From: Shewanella oncorhynchi
GTDB lineage: Bacteria; Pseudomonadota; Gammaproteobacteria; Enterobacterales; Shewanellaceae
Direction: 5' to 3'
Length of the DNA stretch: 64,000 bases
Assembly (NCBI RefSeq): GCF_012584455.1
Contig: NZ_JABAEB010000001.1
Span: 186,001-250,000, forward strand
Below are positions 9,057 through 17,929 of this stretch, piece by piece. The notes beneath the pieces are model-generated. The model did not search any database, was not told where the DNA came from, and saw nothing but the letters and a program-made list of their open reading frames with translations. Made by a program: the position numbers and the translations under genes. How positions within the stretch are numbered: the stretch's first letter is position 1; the number at the start of each line of letters is the position of its first letter.

Positions 9057-10175
9057 TTAACAAGCTTCAGCTGTTTTATAGCGTTCAGCCATGGCATTGG
9101 CGGCTATCATGGCTTGATAGACATCATCTGCGGTTAATTTCATCGGCATATTGCCCATAGTATCGCCCTCAGCACAGGCTATCTCAGCCACTTTGCGCCA
9201 TTCGGTCTCGATAAAGGTTTTCAGCCCTAAATCTGCGAGTGTGAGCGGCAGTCCCGCCGTTTTGATGATGCGGATAACGTTATCGATTTCGGCTTTTGGG
9301 GCATTTTCGAGCACGAGCTGAGTTAGCAGCCCAAAGACGACTTTCTCGCCGTGCTGAGCTTTATGTAAGTCCGCCACCGCTGACATACCATTGTTTACGG
9401 CATGGGCGGCGGCTAATCCGCCCGCTTCTGCACCAACACCACTGAGATAGATGGTGGCTTCAATGGTTTGCTCTAGCGCAGGTGTGACTATTTTGTTTTT
9501 AACGGCGTCCATAGCAGCTTCAACATTTTCAGTTAGTAACTGATAGCAAAGTTGGGCCAATCCCAGCCCTGTGCGGGAAGGCTTTTTCAGGACTAGGTTG
9601 ACGCCATCAGATTGATAGCAGGCACGAGCTTCAAAATAGGTTGCCAGTGCATCGCCTATGCCTGCCGCAAAAAATCGGGCCGGAGCCGCGGCGATAATAG
9701 CAGTGTCGGCAACGACAGCATCTGGGTTCTGTGGCAGAAACAGATAGCGTTCAAACTCACCTGTTTCGGAGTAGATCACTGCAAGTGCAGTACAGGGCGC
9801 ATCGGTTGAAGCAATTGTGGGGTACAAGATGACAGGCCGTTTTTGATAGAAAGCGACGGCTTTGGCGGCATCTAAGGTTTTTCCACCGCCAACTCCAACA
9901 ATAACGTTGGTATGATGCTGTTCTGCCAGCGCGCCTAAGCGCTTTATCTCGGCTTCGCTGCACTCATAGTTGAATTTTTCGAGGTGGCTGCTGATCCCAT
10001 TTTGATCTAGCCCTGCGACCGCTTCATTCTTCACGCGGCTGAGGATAAATTCATCGCAGATGATAAAAGCATTGTCACCAAAGTCCTTAACATAATCATG
10101 CATTTGAGCTAATAGGCCCTTGCCGATAATGAATTTTTTAGGGGAAGTGACGGTACGTGGAACGACAGTGCTCAT
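9057..10175 (-). CDS. gldA: Glycerol dehydrogenase GldA (iron-containing alcohol dehydrogenase family)
   Basis: This is an NAD-dependent oxidoreductase of the GldA branch that converts glycerol to dihydroxyacetone and also acts on small diols and methylglyoxal-type carbonyls. The 372-aa protein shows GVGGGKTLDAAKA (nucleotide site), PTIASTDAPC, and the metal ligands in AGIGDALATYFEARA (Asp), GLAAAHAVNNG (His) and AQHGEKVVFG (His). An AAAGGAGG ribosome site lies just before the ATG. Similarity to E. coli GldA is recognisable through its whole length. The following aldehyde dehydrogenase gene suggests a two-step alcohol to aldehyde to acid pathway, though that coupling is inference. Confidence 0.92.
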   Translation of the reverse strand: MSTVVPRTVTSPKKFIIGKGLLAQMHDYVKDFGDNAFIICDEFILSRVKNEAVAGLDQNGISSHLEKFNYECSEAEIKRLGALAEQHHTNVIVGVGGGKTLDAAKAVAFYQKRPVILYPTIASTDAPCTALAVIYSETGEFERYLFLPQNPDAVVADTAIIAAAPARFFAAGIGDALATYFEARACYQSDGVNLVLKKPSRTGLGLAQLCYQLLTENVEAAMDAVKNKIVTPALEQTIEATIYLSGVGAEAGGLAAAHAVNNGMSAVADLHKAQHGEKVVFGLLTQLVLENAPKAEIDNVIRIIKTAGLPLTLADLGLKTFIETEWRKVAEIACAEGDTMGNMPMKLTADDVYQAMIAANAMAERYKTAEAC

Positions 10176-10640
10176 AGAGCCTCCTTTGCACTTATGACGG
10201 TTATCCTTTCATTCTTACCCTAGCATACGCCTAAATTAATGTCATAGCATGAATGGTGGTAATGTTTTTATTGCTAAGCGTAAATTACTACTTTAGTGCT
10301 TAATTGTTAGATTAATAATGTGGTTTATTGTTTTATTCTTCGAGTTAAATGCTTTGGTTTCTCCCTGATTTAAGGCAAGGATAGGGCTGAGAGGGCGAGG
10401 TGATCTAAGCGGGCGAAGAGATGTAATATCTCAAAAAAAGCTAACGGTGGAATGCGTAAATAGCGGTAAACGTCTGCTGTCTAAACACAGGATAGTCATT
10501 AATGTAATGGGATTTTATTACCTTAAACTCGTCCCAAGTCTTGCTCGGTGTTCATGCTTTATGTGATGCTCTGTACAGTCGTTCATTGGTGTCATAGCGA
10601 GTGAAATCGTCGGCTGAGATAAAAGACCAGTAATCAAGGA
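10176..10640. other. Intergenic region between gldA and the kinase-like gene
   Basis: This is 465 bp without a credible ORF. It lies between divergent genes and must hold both promoters. The stretch 10195-10340 is AT-rich. I see no convincing operator, repeat or RNA gene, and no match to the dispersed repeats found elsewhere in the window. Confidence 0.3.
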
Positions 10641-10646
10641 GTGAAG

Positions 10647-11162
10647 ATGACACAGCAGAATGCGTTAGGACAATTGGTCAGTAAAGGTACGTTAATATTC
10701 TTTTGTGGCAAAATGGGCTCAGGTAAATCAACCTTATCGCGACAACTTTCTGAGGCCGAAAACTGTATTTTAATCTCGGAAGACGCATGGCTGGCGGCGC
10801 TATACCCCGATGAAATTAAAGATTTTGATACTTACTTGAGCTATTCCGCTCGCCTTAAGCCTTTGCTTAAAAAGCATGTGCAGGAACTGCTCTGTTCGGG
10901 TGTTTCTGTGGTCATGGATTTTCCCGCGAATACTATCAATCAGCGCCTGTGGTTTCGAAGCATTTTTACTGATTGCGCCGCCCATAAACTTATTTATCTT
11001 AATCACAGCGATGCGCTTTGTTTGAGTCAACTCGATAAACGCAGACAAAGCCACCCTGAGCGCGCCATGTTCGATACTGAGGCGATGTTCTGGCATGTGA
11101 GTGGTTATTTTCAGCCGCCGACTCTGGATGAAGGCTTTGAGCTTGAGGTGATAGAAAGATAA
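10647..11162 (+). CDS. AAA/P-loop small kinase-like ATP-binding protein
   Basis: The 171-aa protein has a clear Walker A, FFCGKMGSGKSTLSRQL, near its N-terminus, and the layout of the zeta-toxin/Chloramphenicol-phosphotransferase-like kinases: LISEDAWLAALYP after the P-loop, VVMDFPANT in the middle, and a basic QLDKRRQSHPE lid. Proteins of this type phosphorylate small molecules, but the substrate is not recognisable here. No antitoxin-like partner is adjacent. I start it at the ATG at 10647, six bases after AAGGA, rather than the GTG at 10641. It is followed 29 bp later by a GNAT gene in the same direction. Confidence 0.75.
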   Translation: MTQQNALGQLVSKGTLIFFCGKMGSGKSTLSRQLSEAENCILISEDAWLAALYPDEIKDFDTYLSYSARLKPLLKKHVQELLCSGVSVVMDFPANTINQRLWFRSIFTDCAAHKLIYLNHSDALCLSQLDKRRQSHPERAMFDTEAMFWHVSGYFQPPTLDEGFELEVIER

Positions 11163-11191
11163 GTTCGTGAATAAAAACAATAGGAAATATC

Positions 11192-11587
11192 ATGTACCAA
11201 GTGCTTGAAGGCGTTGTTTCTGCCAATGATTTTGTTCGCCTACGACAGATTTCAGGCTTAAGCCCTAGACCATTGGAGGGTGCCATTAAGGCCTTGCCAA
11301 GGAGTTTATATGGCGTGCAAATAAAGCTCGCTGAGCAGACTGTGGGTATGGGGCGTGTGGTTGGTGACGGCGCGCTCAACTTCGAAATTGTCGATATTGC
11401 AGTGGATCCTGAGCATCAAGGTAAGGGATTAGGGCGGCTTATTATGCAGCACATCATGGCTTATTTAGATCGTGAGGCTTTTAAGGGCGCGTATATTACC
11501 CTGATGGCGGATGTGCCTGAACTCTATGAAAAGTTTGGCTTTAAATTTAGTCGTCCCGCAAGTGAAGGCATGTATATGGTGAAATAA
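11192..11587 (+). CDS. GNAT family N-acetyltransferase
   Basis: This 131-aa protein has the GNAT core: an acetyl-CoA-binding motif A with VDPEHQGKGLGRLIMQHIM around residues 71-89, and a C-terminal VPELYEKFGFKF strand-helix. GNAT enzymes move acetyl from acetyl-CoA to an amine; the acceptor is not inferable. Its size and the SANDFVRLRQISGLSPR N-terminus fit the small single-domain members. A AATAGGAAAT site precedes the ATG. It is probably co-transcribed with the P-loop protein upstream and possibly with the MAPEG gene, which follows after about 90 bp. Confidence 0.85.
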   Translation: MYQVLEGVVSANDFVRLRQISGLSPRPLEGAIKALPRSLYGVQIKLAEQTVGMGRVVGDGALNFEIVDIAVDPEHQGKGLGRLIMQHIMAYLDREAFKGAYITLMADVPELYEKFGFKFSRPASEGMYMVK

Positions 11588-11679
11588 CGCCGCTAACCAA
11601 TACACTTGTAACTTAGGCACTTATAGCTGTAGAACTCAAACAGTAGAACTTAAAACAACAATCAAAGGAAGATTACCCC

Positions 11680-12063
11680 ATGAATACCTTACTTATTTGC
11701 TTATTTGTCGCCATGTTATTGCCATATCTTGCGAAAGGTCCAGTGGCTTGGGCGATGGCAAAGGCGGGTGGTTACGATAATAATCATCCCCGTGCTCAGC
11801 AAGCACAGCTAACCGGTTTTGGCGCTCGCGCTTTAGCGGGACATCAAAATGCCTTTGAATCATTGCTGGTGTTTGGCCTAGCCGTATTAGTGGTGATTGC
11901 TACCGGCAAAGTAAATCCCACCACTGAGTGGCTCGCAATCGTCCATGTCGGCGCCCGCTTTGTGTATCACATCCTCTATCTTGCCAACAAAGGCACCTTA
12001 AGATCCCTCACATGGTTTGTTGCTATCTTCAGTGCTTTCGGGATTTTCTTTCAGGCTTTTTAA
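11680..12063 (+). CDS. MAPEG family inner-membrane protein
   Basis: The 127-aa protein belongs to the MAPEG superfamily (membrane-associated proteins in eicosanoid and glutathione metabolism). It has about four membrane helices, the GFGARALAGHQNAFESL segment typical of bacterial members, and a C-terminal RFVYHILYLANKGTLRSL helix region. Bacterial MAPEG proteins are mostly uncharacterised, and some have glutathione transferase or peroxidase activity. A CAAAGGAAGA ribosome site precedes the ATG. Its stop lies only 9 bp from the end of the convergent MocR gene, with no terminator visible between them. Confidence 0.85.
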   Translation: MNTLLICLFVAMLLPYLAKGPVAWAMAKAGGYDNNHPRAQQAQLTGFGARALAGHQNAFESLLVFGLAVLVVIATGKVNPTTEWLAIVHVGARFVYHILYLANKGTLRSLTWFVAIFSAFGIFFQAF

Positions 12064-12072
12064 GCTTGGATA

Positions 12073-13536
12073 TTAAAGGATCTGCGCCAGTTTTTTGATA
12101 CTTTCCCGCAGATCATCAGGCGTATGAGCGGCATAGCCCAGTAAGATAGCTTGCCTTGGATAGGGCGCTTGGCAATATCGAGACAAAGGCTGTGCCCCCA
12201 AACGTATTTGGCGGCATTTGTTGAGCACTTCCTCTTCGGTCAAGTCGCCCTTCAGCCAACACATGAGGTGAATACCTGAGTCAGAGGTTTGAACGGACAA
12301 TTTGTCGGGCAGATACTGCTCAATTGCCGCGATTAACGCCGTTTGGCGCGCTAAGCAGGCTTTTCGCACTCGGCGAACATGCCGCGCATAATGTCCTTCG
12401 GCGATAAACAGCGCTAATGTTGCTTGCTCTAGGTGAGCCGTGTGCGTATCGGCGTAATGCTTTGCTAGCTGGAAAGCCTGTATCAATTTAGGGGGCACCA
12501 CCAAAAAGCCGAGTCGTAATTCGGGTAGCAGCATCTTGGAAAAGGTGCCAGCGTAGATCACCCTTTGATGTTTATCGAGCCCCTGTAATGCCTGTATCGG
12601 ACGGGCGCTATAACGAAACTCGCTATTATAGTCATCTTCTAAAATCCATTTACTCTGCTCAGCGGCCCAATCGAGTAAGGCCAATCGTCGTGGCAGACTT
12701 AGCATACCGCCGAGGGGAAATTGGTGTGAGGGCGCGGTAAAAGCTAGTTTCACTGAGGGCCACCGCTGGATCGCATCGGCAATATTTGTGCCCTCATCAT
12801 CAACTCTCACAGGACGAACTCGCATAGTTTGCGAGAGAAAAGCGCCTAAAGCCCCGTCATACCCAGGTTCATCAAGCCAGACTTCATCTCCCTGTTGGAG
12901 TAGTACCTGCGCTGTGAGGTTAATGGCCTGCTGAGTTCCATTGACTATGATGATCTGCTCAGGTGTGCAATTGAGGCCGCGGGTCGAACGCGCATAGTCA
13001 CTTATCGCCTCACGCAGCGGCAAATACCCCTCGCTATGGTTTGATTTACCTAAGGTTTTACGCGATTGCCGCCAAACTCGGCCTAACAGCCGCCCCCAAA
13101 GTTGGTGCGGGAAAAGATCAATACATCCGACGCCAATATTAAACATGCTATGGCTGTGGTCCGTATTCCCCTTCGCTTTCAGTCGCGCCATTTCTATTAA
13201 CTGTGGATTAATTTCTAAATTGGAATCAAAGGCTTGAGCGCTTTCTCTGGCACGGTTTGGAATATCGATCAATTCATCGGGAATGGTATCTGACACATAA
13301 GTGCCCGATCCCGGTTTAGTCAGCAGATAGCCTTCATCAATCAGGCGCTCAAACCCTTGCAGTACTGAGTTACGTGAAATCTGCATGGTTTCCGACAAGG
13401 CTCTGCTGGATGGGATCTTCATTCTCGGATGTAAACGTCCATCAAGAATGGCCTCTCTAAACGCATGATAAAGCTGATCTTTGAGGATGCCGTCTTTGAG
13501 TTGCAAGTGAGGGAAATTGGATTGAGGTTTTTTCAT
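12073..13536 (-). CDS. MocR-type (GntR plus aminotransferase) PLP-dependent regulator
   Basis: The 487-aa fusion regulator has an N-terminal GntR winged helix (residues about 15-85, with SRNSVLQGFERLIDEGYL) joined to a type I aminotransferase-fold domain. The PLP-binding Lys is expected in YAGTFSKMLLPELRLGFL. Members such as PdxR and GabR sense PLP or amino-acid aldimines and control a divergent or nearby gene. Here the divergent neighbour is a GNAT gene, so this regulator probably controls it and itself through the shared 117-bp region carrying three GTAC-centred repeats. No pdxST or gab genes are adjacent. Confidence 0.92.
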   Translation of the reverse strand: MKKPQSNFPHLQLKDGILKDQLYHAFREAILDGRLHPRMKIPSSRALSETMQISRNSVLQGFERLIDEGYLLTKPGSGTYVSDTIPDELIDIPNRARESAQAFDSNLEINPQLIEMARLKAKGNTDHSHSMFNIGVGCIDLFPHQLWGRLLGRVWRQSRKTLGKSNHSEGYLPLREAISDYARSTRGLNCTPEQIIIVNGTQQAINLTAQVLLQQGDEVWLDEPGYDGALGAFLSQTMRVRPVRVDDEGTNIADAIQRWPSVKLAFTAPSHQFPLGGMLSLPRRLALLDWAAEQSKWILEDDYNSEFRYSARPIQALQGLDKHQRVIYAGTFSKMLLPELRLGFLVVPPKLIQAFQLAKHYADTHTAHLEQATLALFIAEGHYARHVRRVRKACLARQTALIAAIEQYLPDKLSVQTSDSGIHLMCWLKGDLTEEEVLNKCRQIRLGAQPLSRYCQAPYPRQAILLGYAAHTPDDLRESIKKLAQIL

Positions 13537-13653
13537 TTGCTAACTGGTACTGTAAAAAATACAAAAAGTGTACCTTATGCGGTACCACAATTGAATCTAG
13601 AATCTTGCTTCAGTAAAACTGAGACCATTTACTTAATTTCAAGGAGTGCGCTA
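13537..13653. promoter_or_regulatory. Shared promoter region with GTAC repeats (MocR / GNAT)
   Basis: Between the divergent starts lie ggtac at 13546-13550, gtacc at 13570-13574 and the palindrome ggtacc at 13581-13586. The first two form an inverted pair about 24 bp apart. MocR regulators bind repeated sites of this kind. No other strong pattern is present, so this is the best operator candidate. Confidence 0.5.
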
Positions 13654-14112
13654 ATGTCCAGCCAATCACTAACAGTAACCATTGATATGGTTAAAGAAAC
13701 AGACTATTCACTCTGGTTACCACACTGGCGTGATTACCAGACTTTTTACAAAGTGGCGTTATCAGAAGCGACCACCCAAGCCACGTGGCGCCGATTCTTC
13801 GATGACCAAGAACCTATTTATTGCGCCGTCGCAAGAGAGGGCCAAAACTTACTCGGTTTTGTACACTATGTTTTTCATCGTTCTACTTGGGCCGAAACGG
13901 ATTATTGTTATCTTGAAGACTTGTTTGTTGCCCCAACGGCAAGGGGTCAACATGTTGGAAAACAATTGATTGAGTTTGTAAAGCAAGCGGCCATTGAACA
14001 CAAGTGCGCGCGCCTGTACTGGCATACACAGGAAACAAATTTAACCGCGCAAAAACTCTATAACTGGATTGGTGAAAAACCGGGAGTCATTGAGTACAGA
14101 ATGCCGCTGTAA
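13654..14112 (+). CDS. GNAT family N-acetyltransferase
   Basis: The 152-aa GNAT protein has motif A in LFVAPTARGQHVGKQLIEFV around residues 85-104 and a terminal ARLYWHTQETNLTAQKLYNWIGEK segment typical of aminoglycoside- or polyamine-type acetyltransferases. The open frame runs back to 13465. The start at 13654 is preceded by AAGGAG at about nine bases and gives a normal N-terminus, while the longer version would run into the MocR gene. It is divergent from the MocR gene and likely its target. A strong terminator follows. Acceptor unknown. Confidence 0.87.
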   Translation: MSSQSLTVTIDMVKETDYSLWLPHWRDYQTFYKVALSEATTQATWRRFFDDQEPIYCAVAREGQNLLGFVHYVFHRSTWAETDYCYLEDLFVAPTARGQHVGKQLIEFVKQAAIEHKCARLYWHTQETNLTAQKLYNWIGEKPGVIEYRMPL

Positions 14113-14197
14113 GGAGAGGCCTTTAATAAATGCATTAACTGGTCAGCTTATTAATGCGTTTATTATCAGGTGCTTGATAGTTTCAAATTCTTTCAAT

Positions 14198-14229
14198 CCT
14201 AATGCTAAAGGGCTTTTAGCATTAGGTTT
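14198..14229 (+). terminator. Rho-independent terminator after the GNAT gene
   Basis: A 12-bp perfect stem (cctaatgctaaa at 14198-14209, tttagcattagg at 14215-14226) has a five-base loop and is followed by TTTT. It also lies just past the convergent dmlA stop and may help end that transcript. Confidence 0.85.
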
Positions 14230-14240
14230 TAATGCACGTT

Positions 14241-15308
14241 TTAATTGCGACTAATCGCAGCGATCACCGCATCGGTCAGCTCCCGAGTATTCGCCGTTCC
14301 GCCCATATCGCGGGTTAAAGACTGCTTATCTTTCAATACGTTTTCTATCGCGCTGAGTATCAGGTTGTGCATTGCGCCATAACCTAAATGTTGCATCATC
14401 ATAGCGCCTGCCCAAATTGTCCCTAAAGGATTGGCAATACCTTGGCCTGCAATATCCGGCGCCGAACCATGAACTGGCTCAAACATCGACGGAAATTCCT
14501 TGCTTGGATTGATGTTCGCCGAAGGGGCAATGGCGATAGTGCCAGTGCACGCAGGGCCAAGATCAGACAGGATATCGCCAAACAAATTTGAGCCAACAAC
14601 CACGTCAAAATGCTCGGGTTTCAGCACGAAATTTGCCGTCAGAATATCGATATGATATTGGTCGACCTTAACATTGGGATACTGTTTTGCCATTTCCATG
14701 ACGCGACTATCCCAATAGGGCATAGAGTGAAATATGCCATTGGATTTGGTCGCCGAGGTTAAGTGCTTTGCTTTGCAGCTTTGGGCTAAATCGAAGGCAT
14801 ATTTTAAGATGCGGTCTGTTCCACGACGGGTAAAAATGCTTTGCTGGGAGACTATTTCATGTTCAGTGCCTTCATATTGAATGCCGCCGACGGCGGAATA
14901 TTCGCCTTCCACGTTTTCACGTACTACATAAAAATCGATATCGCCGGGCTTTTTGCCCGCGAGTGGGCAGGGCACGCCTTCAAATAACCGAATAGGCCTA
15001 AGGTTCACGTATTGCTCAAAGGCTCTGCGGATCGGTAGTAGCAATCCCCAGAGTGAAATATGGTCGGGAACTCCTGGAAATCCAACAGCGCCTAAGTAGA
15101 TGGCATCAAAGGATTTTAGTTGCTCAAGTCCATCCTCTGGCATCATGCGACCGGTTTTATGGTAGGTTTCACAGGACCAGTCGAAATAGGTCCACTCAAA
15201 CGTCACACCTAAGATTTTTCCTGTGGCTTCGAGTGTGCGTATCCCTTCGGGGATCACTTCTGTACCTATGCCATCTCCGGCAATTACGGCGATTTTTACC
15301 TTAGACAT
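14241..15308 (-). CDS. dmlA: D-malate/tartrate dehydrogenase (decarboxylating) DmlA
   Basis: DmlA oxidatively decarboxylates D-malate to pyruvate with NAD+. Relatives use tartrate or isopropylmalate. The 355-aa protein carries AGDGIGTEVIPEG at the start, GAVGFPGVPDHISLWG, VNLRPIRLFEGV with the substrate-carboxylate Args, VVRENVEGEYS, TSATKSNG with the catalytic Lys, and GDILSDLGPACTG with the metal Asp residues. This follows E. coli DmlA closely. I start at the ATG at 15308 after GGAG, not an upstream TTG. A divergent LysR gene matches the E. coli dmlA-dmlR arrangement. Confidence 0.93.
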   Translation of the reverse strand: MSKVKIAVIAGDGIGTEVIPEGIRTLEATGKILGVTFEWTYFDWSCETYHKTGRMMPEDGLEQLKSFDAIYLGAVGFPGVPDHISLWGLLLPIRRAFEQYVNLRPIRLFEGVPCPLAGKKPGDIDFYVVRENVEGEYSAVGGIQYEGTEHEIVSQQSIFTRRGTDRILKYAFDLAQSCKAKHLTSATKSNGIFHSMPYWDSRVMEMAKQYPNVKVDQYHIDILTANFVLKPEHFDVVVGSNLFGDILSDLGPACTGTIAIAPSANINPSKEFPSMFEPVHGSAPDIAGQGIANPLGTIWAGAMMMQHLGYGAMHNLILSAIENVLKDKQSLTRDMGGTANTRELTDAVIAAISRN

Positions 15309-15354
15309 CTTCGACTCCAATAGGGGATTCTGTATTTTTTGTATGTTATTCCAT

Positions 15355-15373
15355 ATTCGTATCGTGTATGAAT
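15355..15373. promoter_or_regulatory. Candidate LysR-type operator between dmlA and dmlR
   Basis: ATTC-N11-GAAT (15355-15373) is a T-N11-A type dyad centred in the 96-bp space between the divergent starts. This is the expected place for a LysR regulator site. Confidence 0.4.
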
Positions 15374-15404
15374 AGGCTAAATGTTTTGTTAAGAATTACG
15401 AATC

Positions 15405-16319
15405 GTGAGTCAACTGCCACCACTTGAAGATTTACGGGTCTTTGTTATCGCCGCAACAAGCGGGGGATTTACAGCCGCTGCGGAGCAATTATCTTTTTCT
15501 CCAGCGTATGTGAGTAAACGCATTGGCCTATTAGAAAAAGCGCTCGGAGTACGCTTGTTTCTGCGCTCTGCCAGAAGTGTCAGTCTCACCTTAGAGGGTA
15601 AGATTGCCTTGGAATGGTCCGAACGTTTGCTCGATACCATGGATCAAATGAGCCTTGAAATTAGCTTAGAGCAGCAAGTGCCACGGGGGCGATTACGTAT
15701 CGCAACTAGCACAGGATTTGGCTGCCACTGTATTGCACCGATTATTTCAGACCTCGTGTTCCACTATCCCGAATTAGAAGTTGATTTAGAGTTGCTCGAC
15801 CGCCCGGTCGATCTGGTCTCTGAAGGTTTTGATCTGGAGATCCGTGTCGGTGGCGAATTGCCACCACAAATGATTGCTAAGCGTCTTGCGAGTAATTATC
15901 GGGTATTGGCGGCATCGCCGACCTATATCGACACGTATGGCATGCCTAGCAATCTCGGGGCATTAGCCGAGCATAAGTGCATAGGGATCCGCGAGCGCGA
16001 TCAAAACCATAGAGTGTGGCGATTGGAAAGTGCGGCTGGCATAGCCTCGGTTGATTTAGCGGCTTCCTTGATGACCAACAATGGCACCGTCGCTAAGCAG
16101 TGGTGTCTTAAAGGCCACGGTATTATGTTGCGCTCCATCTGGGATTTACAGCAAGATTTCTTAAGTGGCACATTAGTCAGAGTACTCCCCGAGTATCATC
16201 AATCCGCTGAAATTCATGTAATTTATGCTTCACGATTAGAAACGTCTGCCAAACTTCGCACCTGCGTCGCCTATCTTGAAGAGGCTTTACCTCGTTTTGC
16301 TGGCACTGGAATAAGTTGA
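15405..16319 (+). CDS. dmlR: LysR-family regulator, probable DmlR
   Basis: This 304-aa LysR regulator has an N-terminal winged helix (ATSGGFTAAAEQLSFSPAYVSKRIGLLE, residues about 13-40) and a C-terminal effector-binding domain with the RLRIATSTGFGCHCIAP hinge strand. It is transcribed divergently from dmlA, as DmlR is in E. coli, where it activates dmlA in response to D- or L-malate. Translation appears to start at GTG with a weak ribosome site; no upstream ATG in frame is plausible. The effector is inferred from context. Confidence 0.88.
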   Translation: MSQLPPLEDLRVFVIAATSGGFTAAAEQLSFSPAYVSKRIGLLEKALGVRLFLRSARSVSLTLEGKIALEWSERLLDTMDQMSLEISLEQQVPRGRLRIATSTGFGCHCIAPIISDLVFHYPELEVDLELLDRPVDLVSEGFDLEIRVGGELPPQMIAKRLASNYRVLAASPTYIDTYGMPSNLGALAEHKCIGIRERDQNHRVWRLESAAGIASVDLAASLMTNNGTVAKQWCLKGHGIMLRSIWDLQQDFLSGTLVRVLPEYHQSAEIHVIYASRLETSAKLRTCVAYLEEALPRFAGTGIS

Positions 16320-16583
16320 TTTTATTTCGCCAATCTCTATTGGCGAGTGAACGCTCGCTATTTTCATATTGAGTTTAAATAAATCAAGGTGTTGGATTTA
16401 ATTGCTGATATTGGGTCAAGAGGCGGCCAAGAAGGCGCTCGTCCTATTCTCCTTAATAAAATGATCGTAATAGGCCATTTTGTATATCTATTAAGCAAAC
16501 TGTCAGGTTTTTACTGTTACCTTACGCCCCCGATGTATTGGCTAATCCCATTGCTACCGTTTTACCTCAGTTAAAGAGATACC

Positions 16584-17726
16584 ATGTTTATAAAGTTTAA
16601 GCTTCCCGTTGCTATGCTCGCACTCATTGCTTTGTCTGTTTTATGCTCTTCGGTGTATGTGCAAGAAACGCGAGTGACTAAGCTGATTTCGAATAGGCTG
16701 CCAGTTGATACTCTTGGTTTTCAGTCACAGACGGCTTCCAATCCTTTAGTTGCCAGTCAGAGTGCTCAGCATCATATGCAGAGTTTGCCAAAACTGATGA
16801 CGACTTCCCTGGTGCAAGCGAATCAAGGTGCTGTTGCCAATCCAACGGTTGCTGAACATTTCTCATCCCCCAAAATACTTGAGCAGTCATCCTTCGACAA
16901 TCCTGAGTCTAAACAACTGAGCCTGAATATCAGTTCTCTCGATGAACTCATGGGCTTGTTTGACTCGCTTGATTACACGCCAGAAAGTTTTCGTGATGGT
17001 AATAAATCGGTCCCTAGATTGACCTTTGATGCCGTGGGAGAGGGCTGGAGTTCAGTGTCAAGCCAACTCCCGGTGAAGCAAAAGAAAATGGTGTTTCTTA
17101 GGATGATTGCCCCTTTAGTCTTATTGGCGAATGAGAAAATTTTACAAGAAAGACAGGTCATTATGTCTGCCTCCCTCGATGATATTGCGTTATTAGCCTT
17201 AGGGGTAAAGTACAAAGTAATAAGCAGTGAAGATAAACCGCTGTTAGAAGCCCAAAGACAAATGCTACTTGAAAGGGTGGATATCCTGCCACCATCGTTA
17301 GTGTTAGCTCAAGCGGCAAAAGAAAGCGGTTGGGGCACATCGCGATTTGCCCGTGAAGGTAATGCATTATTTGGGCAGTGGGATTTCAAGGGTAATGGTA
17401 TGGAACCTAGGCAGAAGCGCCAAGGTTTAGGCAATTATGGTTTAGCACGATTCGATACACCATTTGCTTCGGTGGAAGGGTATTTGTTGAATTTGAATAC
17501 CCATAATGCTTATCAGAAGATGCGAGATTTTCGTGCCCAATCAAGACAAGCTAATCAAGCTGTGACAGGCTCTGCACTCGCAGGGACGTTAGACCGATAT
17601 TCGGAGCGTGGTCACGCCTATGTTGAGGCGATTCGTCAGATGATCCGTACTAATAAGCTATATTTGGTGGATGATATTTATTTAAGTGATGACGCACCAT
17701 TACACCTATTAACAAGAACAAACTAA
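16584..17726 (+). CDS. Bax-type exported glucosaminidase
   Basis: The 380-aa protein has one N-terminal membrane helix or uncleaved signal (residues about 7-26), then a long low-complexity Ser/Gln/Asn linker to about residue 120. The C-terminal Bax/glucosaminidase domain shows LPPSLVLAQAAKESGWGTSRFAREGNALFGQW, with the catalytic Glu in AKESGWG, and a conserved NLNTHNAYQKMRDFRA segment. Such enzymes cut glycosidic bonds in peptidoglycan. A GAGATACC site precedes the ATG. It stands alone with no terminator recognised. The family assignment is solid; the physiological role is not known. Confidence 0.85.
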   Translation: MFIKFKLPVAMLALIALSVLCSSVYVQETRVTKLISNRLPVDTLGFQSQTASNPLVASQSAQHHMQSLPKLMTTSLVQANQGAVANPTVAEHFSSPKILEQSSFDNPESKQLSLNISSLDELMGLFDSLDYTPESFRDGNKSVPRLTFDAVGEGWSSVSSQLPVKQKKMVFLRMIAPLVLLANEKILQERQVIMSASLDDIALLALGVKYKVISSEDKPLLEAQRQMLLERVDILPPSLVLAQAAKESGWGTSRFAREGNALFGQWDFKGNGMEPRQKRQGLGNYGLARFDTPFASVEGYLLNLNTHNAYQKMRDFRAQSRQANQAVTGSALAGTLDRYSERGHAYVEAIRQMIRTNKLYLVDDIYLSDDAPLHLLTRTN

Positions 17727-17929
17727 GTGATTGGTAAAATAACCATTTTCACTTAGCCTGAATAAAGCGCACTTTAATTAGGCTTATATAAGTCAATTTA
17801 ATCAAGGGCAACCGCATTACCCTATATCCCAATTTTAAACTTTGCCTTTTTGCTGGTAATTGTCTTCAAGGTCTTGAGTTAACCATTAGGATAAAAGGAT
17901 AAGCAGTGCCTGATGTTCGATATTAATGT

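Noticed and set aside
10176..10640. A small RNA or riboswitch in the 465-bp gap before the kinase-like gene
   Set aside because: No stable hairpin with a terminator and no known riboswitch core could be seen by eye.
10647..11162. Zeta-toxin of a toxin-antitoxin pair
   Set aside because: The P-loop kinase fold fits several small-molecule kinases and there is no antitoxin-like neighbour.
16389..16574. 61-codon plus-strand ORF between dmlR and the Bax-type gene
   Set aside because: No ribosome site, no domain, an odd mixture of charged and hydrophobic residues; best read as chance in a 264-bp intergenic region.
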